Numbered from the stretch's first letter, positions 33,262 to 46,282 are shown. The stretch: DNA of 64,000 nucleotides from Hyperoodon ampullatus (GCA_949752795.1 OX457058.1:30816587-30880586), one strand, 5' to 3'. Notes: generated from the letters alone by a model not told the origin. Translations and numbers: made by a program.

Positions 33262-34681
33262 TCAAAAAAAAATAAATAAATAAAAGAGGCAAGGGGAAAA
33301 AAAGAGAAAGGAGCAGAGAGAACCCAGTTAAAAGAAAATCAGAAAAGGAAAAGTTCCAAATAATGCCACAAAAATAGGAAGGAGTATAAGAGAGTACTAT
33401 GAACCTTTATACATCTATAAAATGGACAACCAAGGAGAAACGCAGAAATTCCTAAAAACATACAACCTCTTAAGACTGAATCAGGAAGAAACAGAAAATA
33501 TGAACAGACCAATAACTAGTAATGAAATTGAATGAGTAATTTTTTTTAAAAGCCCCAAAGCAAAAATCTAGAAGCAAACAGTTTCATAGATGAATTCTAC
33601 CAAACATTTAGAAGAGGTTAAACCTATCCTCTCAAACTAATCCTAAAAGTTGCAGAGGAAGAAATTCTTCTGAAATCATTCCATGAGGCTACCATTACCT
33701 TGATACGAAAACTAGACAAAGATATCACAAAAATAAATTACAGGCCAATATCACTAATGAACAGAGATGTAAATACGCTCCAACCAAATTTAAGAATACA
33801 ATGAAAGGATCATATACCATAATCAAGTGTGATTTATCTCAGGGAAAATCAATTTATATGATACACCATATTAATAGGATACTCTACCCAGCAAGATTAT
33901 CATTTCGAATAGGAGATAAAGAACTTCTCAGACAAGGAAAAGCTAAAAGAATACAGCAGTACTAAACCTACCCTAAAGGAAATATTGAAAGGCCTTCTCT
34001 AAATAGAAAAGTAGAAAGAATCTATATGAAAGAGAAAATTACAATTGAAAAATAAATCACTTAAATAAGCCAGTACACACTTGAGTAAAAATAATGTGCT
34101 CATCTCAGTAGATGCAGAAAAAGCTTTTGAAAAAACTCAACGTCAATTTATGATAAAAGTTCTCAATAAAGTGGGTACAGAGACAACATACATCATCTTA
34201 ATAATGGCCATATATGATAAACCCACAGGTAACATCATACTCAACAGTGAAAAGCTGAAAGCATTTTTCTCCAAGATCAGGAAAAGAGAAGGATACCTAC
34301 ACTTGCCAATTTTATCAACATAGTATTGGTAATCCTAGCCACACCAAGTAGACAAGAAATAAAAATAAAAGAAACCCAAATTGGAACAAAAGACCTAAAA
34401 ATGTCACTGTATGGAAGATGGCATGATACTATACAAAAAAAAAAAAAATCTTTAAGATTCCACCAAAATACTTCTAGAACTCATAAATGAATTTGCTTTA
34501 GTTGCAGGATACTAAATTACTAAACAGAAGTCTGTTGCAATTCTACATACTAAAAACAAACTTTCAGAAATTGAAACAAAGAAAACAATCTCATTTATAT
34601 TAGCATCAAAAATAATAAAATACCTGGGAATAAGACTAACTAAGGAGGTAAAAGACTTGTACTCAGAAAAAAATAACAGAC
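33262..34681 (+). mobile_element. L1-D, second piece (reverse-transcriptase region)
   Basis: This continues the old L1 split by L1-C, from the linker before the reverse transcriptase to about the block after FADD (cctgggaataagactaact). Stops and indels are abundant. A 206-bp foreign block at 33875-34080 comes from an L1 ORF1 end. It is cut at 34681 by L1-E and resumes at 44429. Confidence 0.78.
33875..34080 (+). repeat. Copy of an L1 ORF1 tail inserted in L1-D ORF2
   Basis: This block matches 37138-37345 (the ORF1 end and inter-ORF region of L1-E) almost base for base: I count three substitutions and one 2-nt indel in about 206 bp. It sits between atacaccatattaa and ttgagtaaaaataatg, which are adjacent parts of ORF2 in other copies. 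No A-tail or target duplication is visible. Confidence 0.85.
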
Positions 34682-36391
34682 TAGGGAATCAAATCAAGAT
34701 GGTGGAGTAGAAGAAAGTAGCACTCACGTCCTCCCACAAATACATCAAAAATACTTCGACAAATGGAACAATTCTCACAGAACACCTACTGAACACTAGC
34801 GGAAAACCTCAAATACCTGAAAGGACAAGAAACATTTCCACGAAATAGGGTAGAATGAAAGAAGAAAAAAAAACAAAGAGGTACTGGGACAGGACCTGTG
34901 CCCCTGGTAGGGAGTTGAAAGAGAGGAAATGTTTCTGCACCCTGGAAAACCCTCTCAGCTGTGGGGAGACCACCTGGGACAGAAAGGGAGCAGAAGAGGC
35001 TCAGAGGAGAATGCAACAGCTGGTTTGTGGCAGGCACAACAGAGACAGATCCACAAAGACAGTCCCTGCCACTGCCCTGCACACCCCAGTATGAGACACG
35101 CATCCACTGGTGGGGGCGGGGGCTGGGGGCTGGATCTCAGGGTCTAGAGGACAGACCCAGGGAGAGGACTGAGGTTGGCTGTGGAAACAGCGTGAAGGGG
35201 CCCGAATGTGGTACAGCCCCAAAGGGGGCTGTTCCCAGAAAAAGCCCGGACCTTCCATGGAAGTGAAGTGCCATTGTTAAGAGGTGCATGAAGGGAGGGG
35301 TGGGGCTGCCATTACAGTCTCTTTCTCCACACACTGGCCCCCACCTCTTCAGGCTCTGGGAGAGCATGCCCCAGCCACTACTGGGGGCTCAGGCGTCCAC
35401 AGGATCTCGCGCCCAGCTGCCACTTCAGCAGGCTCTGGGAGTATGTGCCAGTGGGTTGCCACTCACAGAGGCAGGGCTGAAACCACAGCTGAGCCCCAGG
35501 GGCCACGTGACTAAGGAAGCAGGGCTGAAATCTCTCCCTGCAGCTGCACCAGCTGCAGATTTAAACCTCCGCTGTTGGATTTGTAAATTCAGCGCCTGCA
35601 GGACATCCGAGTGGACGACGGGTGCTCCTGTGGCTGGGACGGGTCTGGCCTAAGCAGCTGTGGGCTTTGTGGGTGCACGAACGTGGGTGCATGAACGTGG
35701 GTGCCTGCACATGGGTGCTGGGCTGGGCCAGGGTCTGAGTTGCCCCCATAGATCTCACAGTGGGTCTGGATGTGTGACTAATGTGGTCCTGGTACCTGAC
35801 TTCCGTGGATCTGTGCTGGTGGCCTTGTGAAAACAATGCCTGAGGGACACCAGGGCCAATTGCTAGCGTTTCCAAGGTTGAGACAGGACCGAGGGCAGTG
35901 CCAACAACAGTGTACTTTGTGAACCCGCACAACAGATGACAGGTGACACAACAGAGCATGCTCACCAGTGAACAGTTCTGGCAAAGGAATAGTCAGTGGC
36001 TCATCTCCCAGTGGGAGAACTCCAATCCCATCTACCTCACACTGCAGCCCAGAAACGTAGCTCAGAAACAGATCTGGTGGCTTTTACTCCAACAACTAGG
36101 GAGCAGACCCTGCCCCTGACAGGGCAGTGACAACCACAGAGCAAAGAGGAGGCCACACTCAATACCCAGTGCAGGCTCTGGTCACCACAACAGCAGTCAC
36201 ATCTCCTATCAAAGGCCACCATACACTAAGGAAAGACATGGCAGGCATCCACACTAAAAACAGCCCTCGCACCAAAAAATATTAAATCCACACAAGTTAT
36301 GCAGGGATGTTCCCATATAAAAACACCCCTCCAAGACCACAGTAGATAACTGTTTCTCCTAAACTCACAGAGCAAGAGAAATATAAGTAAA

Positions 36392-37267
36392 ATGAAGAAG
36401 CAGAAGAACCACTCCCAGTGAAAAGATCAAGAGAATTCTCCTGAAAGAACACAGAATGAAAACAACTTCTTCAATCTAATAGACACTGAGTTCAAAAAGG
36501 AGATAATGAAAATACTGATGGAATTAAGAAAGGCTATGGGCAGAAATGCATATCACTGTCAAAAGGAACTAGAAACTATAAGGATCCACCAAGAAAAATT
36601 AGAAAATTCATTCGCTGAAACAAAAGCTGAGCTAAAGGCAAAGAATAATAGAATGAATAATGCAGAAGAATGAATAAGTGATCTGCAAGATAGAATAATG
36701 GAAATCACCCAATCAGGACATCATACAGAAAGCCTAATGAAAAAAATTGAAAGCAATAAAAGAGACCTATGGGATAATATAAAGTGTGCCAATCTATGCA
36801 TAATAGGGATCCCAGAAGGAGAAGATAGAGAAAAAGGGATTGAAAATGTATTATAAGAAATTATGGATGAAAACTTCCCTAACCTAAAGAAGGGAACAGA
36901 TATCTAGGTACAGGAAGCACCCAAACAAGATGAACCCAAACAGACCTACACCAAGACATATTATAATAAAAATGGTAAAATTAAAGAGAGGATTCTCAAG
37001 GCAGCAAGACAAAGAGTTAATTGCAGGGGAACCCCCATAAGGCTATCATCTGATTTCTCTACAGAAACGTTGCAGGCAGGGAGGGAGTGGAAAGATATAT
37101 TCATAATCAAAGTCCTGAAAGGGAAAAATCTGCAACCTAGGATACTCTACCCAGCAAGATTATCATTTCAAATAGGAGATAAAGAACTTCTCAGACAAGC
37201 AAAAAAGCTAAAAGAATACAGCAATACTAAACCTACCCTAAAGGAAATATTGAAAGGCCTTCTCTAA
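36392..37267 (+). pseudogene. L1-E ORF1 remnant
   Basis: It starts MKKQKNHSQ then TGA. Coiled-coil, RRM-like (NLCIIGIPEGEDREK) and C-terminal parts (ETLQAGREWKD, then ILYPARLSFQIGDKELLRQ) are recognisable. The last 65 codons (37070-37267) are open. The tail of this ORF is the source-like sequence of the block inserted at 33875. Confidence 0.82.
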
Positions 37268-38099
37268 ATAGAAAAGTAGAAAGAATCTATATGAAAGAGA
37301 AAATTACAATTGAAAAATAAATCACTTAAATAAGCCAGTACACACATTTAAAAAAAAAAAAAGAAAAATTTTCTGTGAAAGTGATGATAACCACAAGGAA
37401 CAGTAAAAGGATAAACATGAAGATGTAAAAGAGGACATCTAAATCACAAAATGTGGGGAAGGAGAGGAAGGAAATGTAGATTTTTTCCCTAGAAAATGTT
37501 TGAACCTATATGACTCCAGTCTAAGGCAAGTAAATATAAGAAGGGGTTAACGCACGTGAAAAACAGGGTAACCAGAAATCAAGAAGTAGAGTCACAAAAA
37601 CCAAAAAGAAGAAAATGTAAGTATAATACAAAAGAAAACCATCAAAACACAAAAGGACAAATAAAATATAAAATCAACAGGAAAACAGCATTTAAAATGG
37701 CAATAAATACATGTCTGTCAATAATTACCTATGTGTCAATGGACTAAATGCTCCAATCAAAAGACACAGAGTGGCAGGTTAGATTAAAATACAAGAGCCT
37801 AAAACATGCCGACTACAAGAGACCCACTTTAGGGCAAAGGGCACACATAGATTGAAATTGAGGACATGGAAGAAGATATTTCATGCAGATGGAAATGACA
37901 AGAAAGTCAGGATCACAATATTTATATCAGAAAAAATAGACTTTGAAACAAAGACTGTAAAGAAAGATAAAGAAGGACACTATAAAATGATAAAAGGACC
38001 CATACAAGAAGAGAATATTACACTTGTCAACATATATGCACCCAATATAGGAGCACCCAAATATATAAAACAAATACTAACAGACACAGAGGGAGAAAT

Positions 38100-40169
38100 C
38101 CTTCAATGTTGTGTGGAACAATGCTAAACCTATGCTAGGCTGGCTTAATCAACCTCTTCAATGGTGGGCCCAGAGGAGGCACCACCAGATGGAGGAGCTC
38201 CACTACCAGGGAAGCCCCCAGGCATTCTTCCTGGCATGCCTCCTGGCATGCCTCCTGCGCTCTGGTACAGCTTGGTAATGATGGGGTTGCAGACTTTTTC
38301 CAGCTCCTTCTGCTGATGTTCAAATTCTTCCTTCTCTGCAGTCTGGTTCTTATCAAGCCAGTTGATTATTTCATTACACTTATCAAGAATCTTCTGTTTG
38401 TCCTCATCATTAATCTTGCCTTGAAGTTTCTCATCCTCAACAGTAGCTTTCATGTTGAAAGCATAGGATTCAAGAGAATTCTTTGAAGACACCTTATCCT
38501 GCTGCTTCTCATCTTCAGCTTTATACTCCTCTGCTTCCTGAACCATGTGTTCAATGTCTTCCTTGCTCAAACGGCCCTTGTCATTAGTGCTGGTAGTCTT
38601 GTTCTCTTTTCCTGTGCTCTTATCCACAGCAGAGACTTTGAGGATGCCATTGGCATCAATATCAAAAGTGACTTCAATCTGAGGAACACCACGGGGGGCA
38701 GGAGGTATGCCTGTGAGTTCAAACTTGCCAAGCAGGTTGTTATCCTTGGTCATGGCATGCTCACCTTCATAAACCTGAATGAGTATACTGGGCTGGTTGT
38801 CCGAGTAGGTTGTGAAGGTCTGCGTCTGCTTGGTGGGAACGGTGGTGTTGCGCTTGATGAGGACAGTCACGACTCCACCAACAGTTTCATTTCCAAGGGA
38901 AAGAGGTGTGACATCCAACAGCAGGAAGTCTTGAACATTTTCAGATTTGTCTCCAGATAAAATGGCTGCCTGGACAGCTGCACAATAAGCAACAGCCTCA
39001 TCAGGGTTGATGCTCTTATTCAGTTCTTTCCCGTTGAAGAAGTCCTGTAGAAGTTTCTGAATCTTGGGGATGTGGGTTGAACCACCCACCAGGACAATAT
39101 CATGGATCTGAGACTTGTCTAGATTGGCATCCCGAAGGGCTTTCTCCACAGGGTCCAGTGTGCCACGGAACAGGTCAGCATTCAGTTCTTCAAATCAGGC
39201 ATGGGTAATTGAGGTATAGAAGTCAATTCCTTCATAGAGGGAATCAATCTCAATACTGGCCTGGGTGCTGGAAGAGAGAGTGTGCTTAGCATGCTCACAA
39301 GCAGTATGAAGGCAATGGACAGCCCTCTTGTTCTCACTGATGTCCTTCTTGTGCTTGTGCTTGAATTCTGCAATAAAATGGTGGACCATCCGGTTGTCAA
39401 AGTCTTCTCCACCTAAGTGGGTATCTCCAGCTGTAGATTTGACCTCAAAGATTCCATCCTTAACAGTGAGGATTGACACATCAAAAGTGCCACCAACTAA
39501 ATCGAAGATCAGCACATTTCTTTCTGCTCCAACCTTTTTGTCTAAGCTATAGGCAATAGCAGCAGCAGTTGGCTCGTTGATGATTCGAAGTACATTGAGC
39601 CCAGCAATAGTTCCAGCATCTTTGGTGGCCTGACGCTGAGAATCATTAAAGCAAGCAGGTACTGTGACAATAGCATCGGTAACAGTATTCCCAAGGTAAG
39701 CTTCTGCTATTTCCTTCACCTTTGTCAAAACCATGGATGACACCTCCTCTGGATAAAAACTTTTTGTCTCTCCGTTGTATTCTACTTGAACCTTAGGCCT
39801 GCCTGCATCATTCACCATCATGAAAGGCCAATGCTTCATATCAGACTGGACAACAGCATCATCAAATCTTTGTCCGATGAGGGGTTTGGCATCAAAAACT
39901 GTGTTGGTGTGATTCATTGCACCTTGGTTCCTTGCAGCATCACCAATCAATCGTTAGATATCAGTAAAGGTGACATAGCTTGGGGTAGTTTGGTTCTCCT
40001 GATCATTGGCAATTATTTCCACCTTTCCATGCTGGAAGACACCCACACAAGAATAGGTGGTGCCAAGATCAATGCCAACTGCAGGTCCCTTAGACATGGA
40101 TGCTGGAGTGCAGGCCCAGGTCCACTGGAGGAGAAAACAGCAACCTATAGAGCTGCTGCCATGTTCAAC
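38100..40169 (-). pseudogene. HSPA8: HSPA8 processed pseudogene
   Basis: This is an intronless retrocopy of the Hsc70 mRNA, antisense to L1-E. Reading starts with ATG at 40097-40095 ([19 protein letters not shown]) and keeps one frame for 650 codons to the stop at 38147-38145, ending GPTIEEVD. Two nonsense changes break it: TAA at codon 48 and TGA at codon 301. Gly201 of the phosphate-binding DLGGGTFD motif is Val, and several Arg codons have decayed at CpG sites. A four-residue GMPG repeat is gained near the C-terminus. About 70 nt of 5' UTR and about 45 nt of 3' UTR are present, but there is no poly(A) tail and no target duplication. Hsc70 is the constitutive cytosolic chaperone; this copy cannot encode it. 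Confidence 0.95.
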
Positions 40170-40669
40170 GAGATAGTAGTAGGAGACTTTAAATATCCCA
40201 CTCTCATCAAAAGACAGATCTTCCAGCCAGAAAATTAATAGGGCAACAGAGATCCTAAATGATGTAATAGAACAGTTAGACTTAATTGATATTTTCAGGA
40301 CATTACATCCAAAAAAGACAGAATACCCATTCTTCTCAGGTGTACATGGAACTTTCTCAAGGACTGACCACATACTAGGGCACAAACCAAGCCTCAAGAA
40401 ATTTAAGACTAAAGAAGTTATCTCAAGCATCTTTTCTGATCACAACAGTATGAAATGAGAGATCAACCACAGAAGAAGAAACGAGAAAAAAAATTACAAG
40501 GAAACTAAACAACATGCTACTAAAAAACCAATGGGTCAACAATGAAATCAAAGGAGAAATTTAAAAATACCTTGAGACAAATGACAATGAAAACACAACT
40601 ATACAAAATCTATGGGATGTAACAAAAGCCATTCTTAGATGAAAGTTCATAGCAATACAGGTCTTCTTT

Positions 40670-40885
40670 CTTTCTTTCTTTCTTTATTTTTTTGTGGTAT
40701 GCAGGCTTCTCACTGTTGTGGCCTCTCCCGTTGCGGAGCACAGGCTCTGGACGCACAGGCTCCGTGGCCATGGCTCACGGGCCCAGCCGCTCCGCGGCAT
40801 GTGGGATCCTCCCGGACTGGGGCACGAACCCTTGTCCCCTGCATCAGCAGGCGGACTCTCAACCACTGCGCCACCAGGGAAGCCC
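40670..40885 (-). mobile_element. CHR-type SINE, short form (in L1-E)
   Basis: Minus-strand SINE with a (CTTT)n-like A-tail complement at 40666-40690 and the head near 40885. It is flanked by a perfect 17-bp duplication (caatacaggtcttcttt) at 40653-40669 and 40886-40902, so it is fairly young. Confidence 0.93.
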
Positions 40886-42378
40886 CAATACAGGTCTTCT
40901 TTAAGAAACAAGAAAAATCTCAAACAACCTAATCCATCACCTAAAAGAATTAGAAAGAAGAACAAACAAAACCTAAAGTCAGCAGAAGGAAGGAGATAAT
41001 AAAGATCAGCGAGGAAATAAAATGTAGATTTAGAAAACAATACAAAAAAACCCCAAAAAAATACACACGAAGAGCTGGTTCTTTGAAATGGTAAACAAAA
41101 TTGAAATACCTCTGGGCAGGCTCACCAAGAAAGAAAGAGAGAAGATCCAAATAAAATAAGAAATGAAAGATGACAAATCACAACTGATATCACAGAAATA
41201 CAAAAAAAAAACCCATAAAAATACTATGAACAATTATATGCCAACAAGTTCGACAACCTAGAAGAAATGGACAACTTTCTAGAAACATACAGTCCCCCAA
41301 AACTGAATCAAAAAGAAATAGATAGCTTGAACAAACCAATCCACTAGAAGTGAAATCAAATCTGTTATAAAAAAACCTCCCTATATAAAAAAATTCAGGG
41401 CCAGATGGTTTCACAAGTGAATTCTACCAAACATACAAGGAATAACTTGTAGTGATCCTACTCCAACTCTTCCAGAAGACTGAAGAGGAAGGAACACTCT
41501 CAAAGACATTCTATGAAGCCACCATCACCCTGATACCAAAACCAAAGACACTACTAAGAAAGAAAATTACAGGCCAATATCTTTGATGAATATAGAGGCA
41601 AAAATTCTCAACAAAACATTAGCAAACCGAATCCAACAACACATAAAAAAGATCATACACAATGACCAAGTTGGATTCATACCAGTCACAAGGATGTTTC
41701 AACATATGCAAATCAATCAATGTGATACATGACATCAACAAAAGAAAAGACAAAAACACAAAATCATCTCAATAGATGCAGAAAAATAATTCAATAAAAT
41801 TCAACATCCATTCACGACAAAAATACTTACAAGAGTCGGTATACAGGTAACATATTGCAACATAATAAAAGCTATTTATGACAAACCCACTACCAGTATA
41901 ATAATACCAGTATAATACCAGTATAATAGTAGTGAAAAACTGAAAGCCTTCCCACTAAAATCTGGAAGAAGATAAGGATGTCCACTCTCACCAGTTCCCT
42001 TCAACATAGTATTGGAAGTCCTAGCTATAGCAATCAGACAAGAAAATGAAATAAAAGCTATTCAAATTGGTAGGAAAGAGGTAAAATTGTCACTATACAC
42101 AGATGACATGATACTACTTATAGAAAACCCTAAAGACTCTACACAAAAAACAACTAGAACTGATAAATGAATTCAGCAAGGTAGCAGGATACAAGATTAA
42201 CATACAGAAATTAGTTGCATTTCTTTACACTAACAATGAAGTATCACAAAGGGAATACAAACAAACAATTCCCTTTAAAATTGCATCAAAAAAAAAAACT
42301 ACTTAGGAATAAACCTCACTAAGAAGGTGAAAGACTTATATGCTGAGAACTACAAAACATTAACAAAGGAAACTGAGG

Positions 42379-42715
42379 GGGGCTTCCCTGGTGGTGCAGT
42401 GGTTGAGAATCTGCCTGCTTATGCAGGGGACACGAGTTTGAGCCCTGGTCTGGGAGGATTCCACATACCGCAGAGCAGCTGGGCCCGTGAGCCACAACTA
42501 CTGAGCATGCGCGTCTGGAGCCTGTTTTCCGCAACAAGAGAGGCCGCGATAGTGAGAGGCCCGCGCACCGCGATGAAGAGTGGCCCCTGCTTGCCACAAC
42601 TAGAGAAAGCCCTCGCACAGAAACGAAGACCCAACACAGCAAAAATAAATAGATAAATTAATAAACTCCTACCCCCAATATCTTCTTTAAAAAAACAAAA
42701 CAAAACAAAACAAAA
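42379..42715 (+). mobile_element. CHR-type SINE, long form (in L1-E)
   Basis: Plus-strand head ggcttccctggtggtgcagtgg, with an A-rich tail of (CAAAA)n type at 42690-42715. It is flanked by a perfect 17-bp duplication (aacaaaggaaactgagg) at 42362-42378 and 42716-42732. Confidence 0.93.
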
Positions 42716-44428
42716 AACAAAGGAAACTGAGGATGATTCAAATAAATGGAAAGATAACCCATACTCTTGGAATGGAAGAATTAATACTGCTAAAATGGCC
42801 ATACTACCCAAAGCAATCTACAGATTTAATGCAATTCCTATCAAATTACCCATGGCATTTTTCACAGAACTAGAACAAATAATCCTAAAATTTATATGGA
42901 TCCATAAAAGACCCAGAATTGCCAAAGTAATGCTGAGGAAAAAGAACAAAGCAGGAGGCATAACCCTCCCAGACTTCAGACAATACTACAAACCTACAGA
43001 CATATGGATCAATGGAACAGAATACAGTCCAGAAATAAACCTGCATACCTAGGGACAATTAATCTTCACCAAAGGAGTCAAAAATATACAATGGGGAAAA
43101 AGTCTCTTCAGCAAGCAGTGTTGGAAAAGTTGGACAGCTGCATGTAAATCAATGAAGCTAAAACACACCCTCACACCATACACAAAAATAAATTCAAAAT
43201 AGTTTAAAGATTTAACTATAAGACACCATAAACCTCCTAAAAGAGAGCGCAGGCAAAACATTCTCTGACATATATCATAACAATGTCTTCTTAGGTCAGT
43301 CTCCCAATGTAAAAGAAATAAGAGTAAAAATAAACAAATGGGACCTAATCAAACTTGCAAGCTTTTACACAGCAAGGGAAATCATAAACAAAATGAAAAG
43401 ACAACCTACAGACTGGGAAAATATTTGCAAATGATGCAACAAACAAGGACTTAATTTCCAAAATATACAAACAGCTCATATAACTCAATAATAAAAAACA
43501 AACAACCCAATGAAAAATGGGCAGAAGACCTAAAGACATTTCTCCAAAGAAGATGTACAGATGGCCAATAAGCACGTGAAAATATGCTCGTCATTGTTAA
43601 TTAGAGAAATGCAAATCAAAAGTACAATGAGGTACCACCACACACCAGTCAGAATGGTCATCATTAAAAAGTCTACAAGTAATAAATGTTGGAAAGGGTG
43701 TGGAGAAAAGGGAACCCTTCTACACTGCTGGAGGGAACGCAAACTGGTGCAGCCACTATGGAGAACAGTATGGAGGTTCCTCAAAAAACTAAAAATAGAG
43801 GTGCCATATGATCCAGCAATCCCACTCCTGGGCATATACCCAGACAAATCTGTAATTCGAAAAGATACATGCACTCCTATGTTCACAGCAGCACCATTTA
43901 CAATAGCCAAGACATGGAAGCAACCTAAATGTCCATCGACAGAGGAATGGATAAAGAGGTGTATATATACAGTGGAATATTACTCAGCCATGAAAAAGTA
44001 TAAAATAATGCCATTTGCAGCAACATGGATGGACCTAGAGATTATCATACTAAATGAAGTAAGTCAGACAAACACCAAATGATATCACGTATATGTGGAA
44101 TCTAAAATACGACACAAATGAAAATATCTACGAAACAGAAACAGACACACAGACATAGAGAAAAGACCTGTGGTTGCCAAGGGGTTGTCGGGGTTGGGGA
44201 GGGAAGGATTGGGAGTTTGGAGTTAGCAGGTGCAAACTAGTAGATATAGGATGGATGAACAACAAGTTCCTACTGTATAGCATGGGGAACTATATTAAAT
44301 ATCCTGTGATAAACCATAATGGAAAAGAATCTATAAATATATAATATATATATAACTGTGTCACATTGCTGTCCGGCAGAAATTAACACAACTTGTAAAT
44401 CAATGATATTTCAATAAAATAAAAAAAA

Positions 44429-45740
44429 GAAAACTATAACAGACATAAGAATTGAAGACACAAACAGATGTAAGGATATACTGTGTTCACAGATTGGAAG
44501 AATTAATATTGAAATTTCCACACTACCCAAAGCAATCTATAGATTCAACACAATCCTTATAAAAATATCTATGACATGCTTCACAGAACTAGATCAAATA
44601 ATTCTCAAATTTATATGAACACACAAAAGACCCCAAATAGCCAAAATAATTTTGAAAAGAAAAACAAAGCTGGAGGCATAATGTTTCCTGATATCAAATT
44701 ACACTACCAAGCTACAGTCATCAAAACACTACAGTACTGGCACAAAAATGGACAAATAGATCAATGTAACAGAGTCAAGATTCCAGAAATGAACCAACAA
44801 ATTATCTACGTCAAAGGAGGCAAGAATATATGATGGGGAAAAGACGGCCTCTTCAATAAATGGTGCTGGGAAAACTAGAAAGCTACCTACAAAAGAATCA
44901 AACTGGACAAGTCTCCCTTAACATGCACAAAAATAAATTCAAAATGAATTAAAGACTTAGATGTAAGAATTGAAACCATAAATTTTTTAGAAGAAACCAT
45001 AGGTGGTACACTCTTTGCCATCAGTCTTAGTAATATTTGTTTGGATATATCTCCTATGGCAAGAGAAGCAACAACAAAAATAAACAAATGGAACTACATT
45101 AAACCAAAAAGCTTTTGCGTAGGGAAGGATGTTATCAACAAAACGAAAATGCCATCTACTGAAAGGGAGAATACATTTGTAAACTGTATATCTGATAAAG
45201 GGTTAATACCCCAAATATACCAGGAACTCATAAAACTCAAGAGTAAAAGAACAAAGCACCCAGTTAAAAAATGAGCAGAGGATCTGAAGAGACAACTTTC
45301 CAAAGACATACAGGGGATCAACAGGCACATGAAAAGATGCTCAACATCACTAATCATCGGGGAAATGCAAATCAAAACAACAATCAGACATCACGTCACA
45401 GTTTCCAGAATACTGTATTATCAAAAAGACAACAAATAACAAATGTAGACAACAACGTGGAGATAAGGTAACCATTGTGCACTGTGTGTGAAAAGTAAAT
45501 TGGTGTATCCACTAAGGATAAAAGTATGGCTATTTCTCAAAAAAATTAAAAACAGGTCTACCATATGTTCCAGTAATTCCACTTCTGTGTATTTATCTGA
45601 AGAAAAAGAAAACACTAATTAGAAAATATATAAGCACCCCTATATTCACTGCAGCATTATTTATTATAGCCAGGATATAGAAGCAACCTAAGTATCCATC
45701 AATTAATGGATAAAGAAGAAGTGATGTCTGTGTGTCTATG

Positions 45741-45788
<48 letters not shown>

Positions 45789-46282
45789 GGAATATTACTC
45801 AGCCAAAGAAAAGAATGACACCTTGCCATTTGAGAGAACATGAATAGACATAGAAGATATTATGCTAAGTCAGACTGAGGAAGACAAATACTGTATGATT
45901 TCAATTATTTGAGTAACCTAAAAAACAAAACAAATGAACATGTAACAAAACAGAAACAGTTTTGAAAATACAGAGAAAAACAGGTGGTTGCCAGAGGAGA
46001 GGGGAGTGCGAGGAGGAAAAAATAGGTGAGAGAGATTAAGAGGTACTAAATTCCAGATGCAAAATAAAGCTGTCTCAGGTATGAGATGGTATACAATTTG
46101 GGAAATATAGTCAATAACTAAGTAATATGTTTGTATGGTGACATATCATAAACACACTTTACTGTGTTGATAATTTTTAAATGTACAGAAATATCAAATT
46201 ACTATGCTGGACAACTGGAACTACCAGTATTGTAGGTCAATTATAGTTCAAGAACAAACAAATAAAATCACAGAAAAAAAAA
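44429..46282 (+). mobile_element. L1-D, third piece (ORF2 end and 3' UTR)
   Basis: The old L1 resumes here (aaactataacagacataag) after L1-E and carries the C-terminal part of ORF2 and a 3' UTR ending in an A-run near 46275. It has many stops. A CA microsatellite has expanded in it at 45745-45786. Confidence 0.78.
45745..45786. repeat. (CA)n microsatellite
   Basis: About 21 AC units grow out of the L1 sequence 'tatatacacaatggaatatt', a usual seed for CA repeats in L1. It may be length-variable. Confidence 0.95.

Larger units (their letters stand above)
37697..44090 (+). pseudogene. L1-E ORF2 remnant, split by retrocopy and two SINEs
   Basis: The start is MAINTCLSIITYVSMD then TAA. The endonuclease region is open at 37852-38127, cut by the HSPA8 retrocopy, and resumes at 40170 with a block matching GDFKYP. 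Reverse-transcriptase sequence follows; the FADD position reads 'tacacagatgac' (YTDD). A tandem expansion of a taccagtataa unit lies at 41891-41927. The C-terminal cysteine motif ([17 protein letters not shown]) is open at 43561-44082. Confidence 0.82.
34682..44428 (+). mobile_element. L1-E, full-length older L1 carrying a retrocopy and SINEs
   Basis: L1-E starts near ctagggaatc with AAGATGGTGG at 34695-34704 (a variant of the start motif of the younger copies). It has a GC-rich 5' UTR to 36391, an ORF1 remnant (36392-37267), an ORF2 remnant from 37697 and a 3' UTR ending in an A-rich tail at about 44428. It is inserted in L1-D with an imperfect 16-bp target duplication (34666-34681 and 44429-44444, two differences). 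The HSPA8 retrocopy and two SINEs interrupt ORF2. Confidence 0.87.

Noticed and set aside
35284..35965. Frames of 121 and 134 aa in the L1-E 5' region
   Set aside because: GC-rich L1 5' UTR on both strands, without conserved domain.
38145..39149. 334-aa frame as a functional Hsc70-like gene
   Set aside because: It is the 3' part of an intronless HSPA8 copy with two upstream nonsense codons in the same frame and no own promoter or start context.
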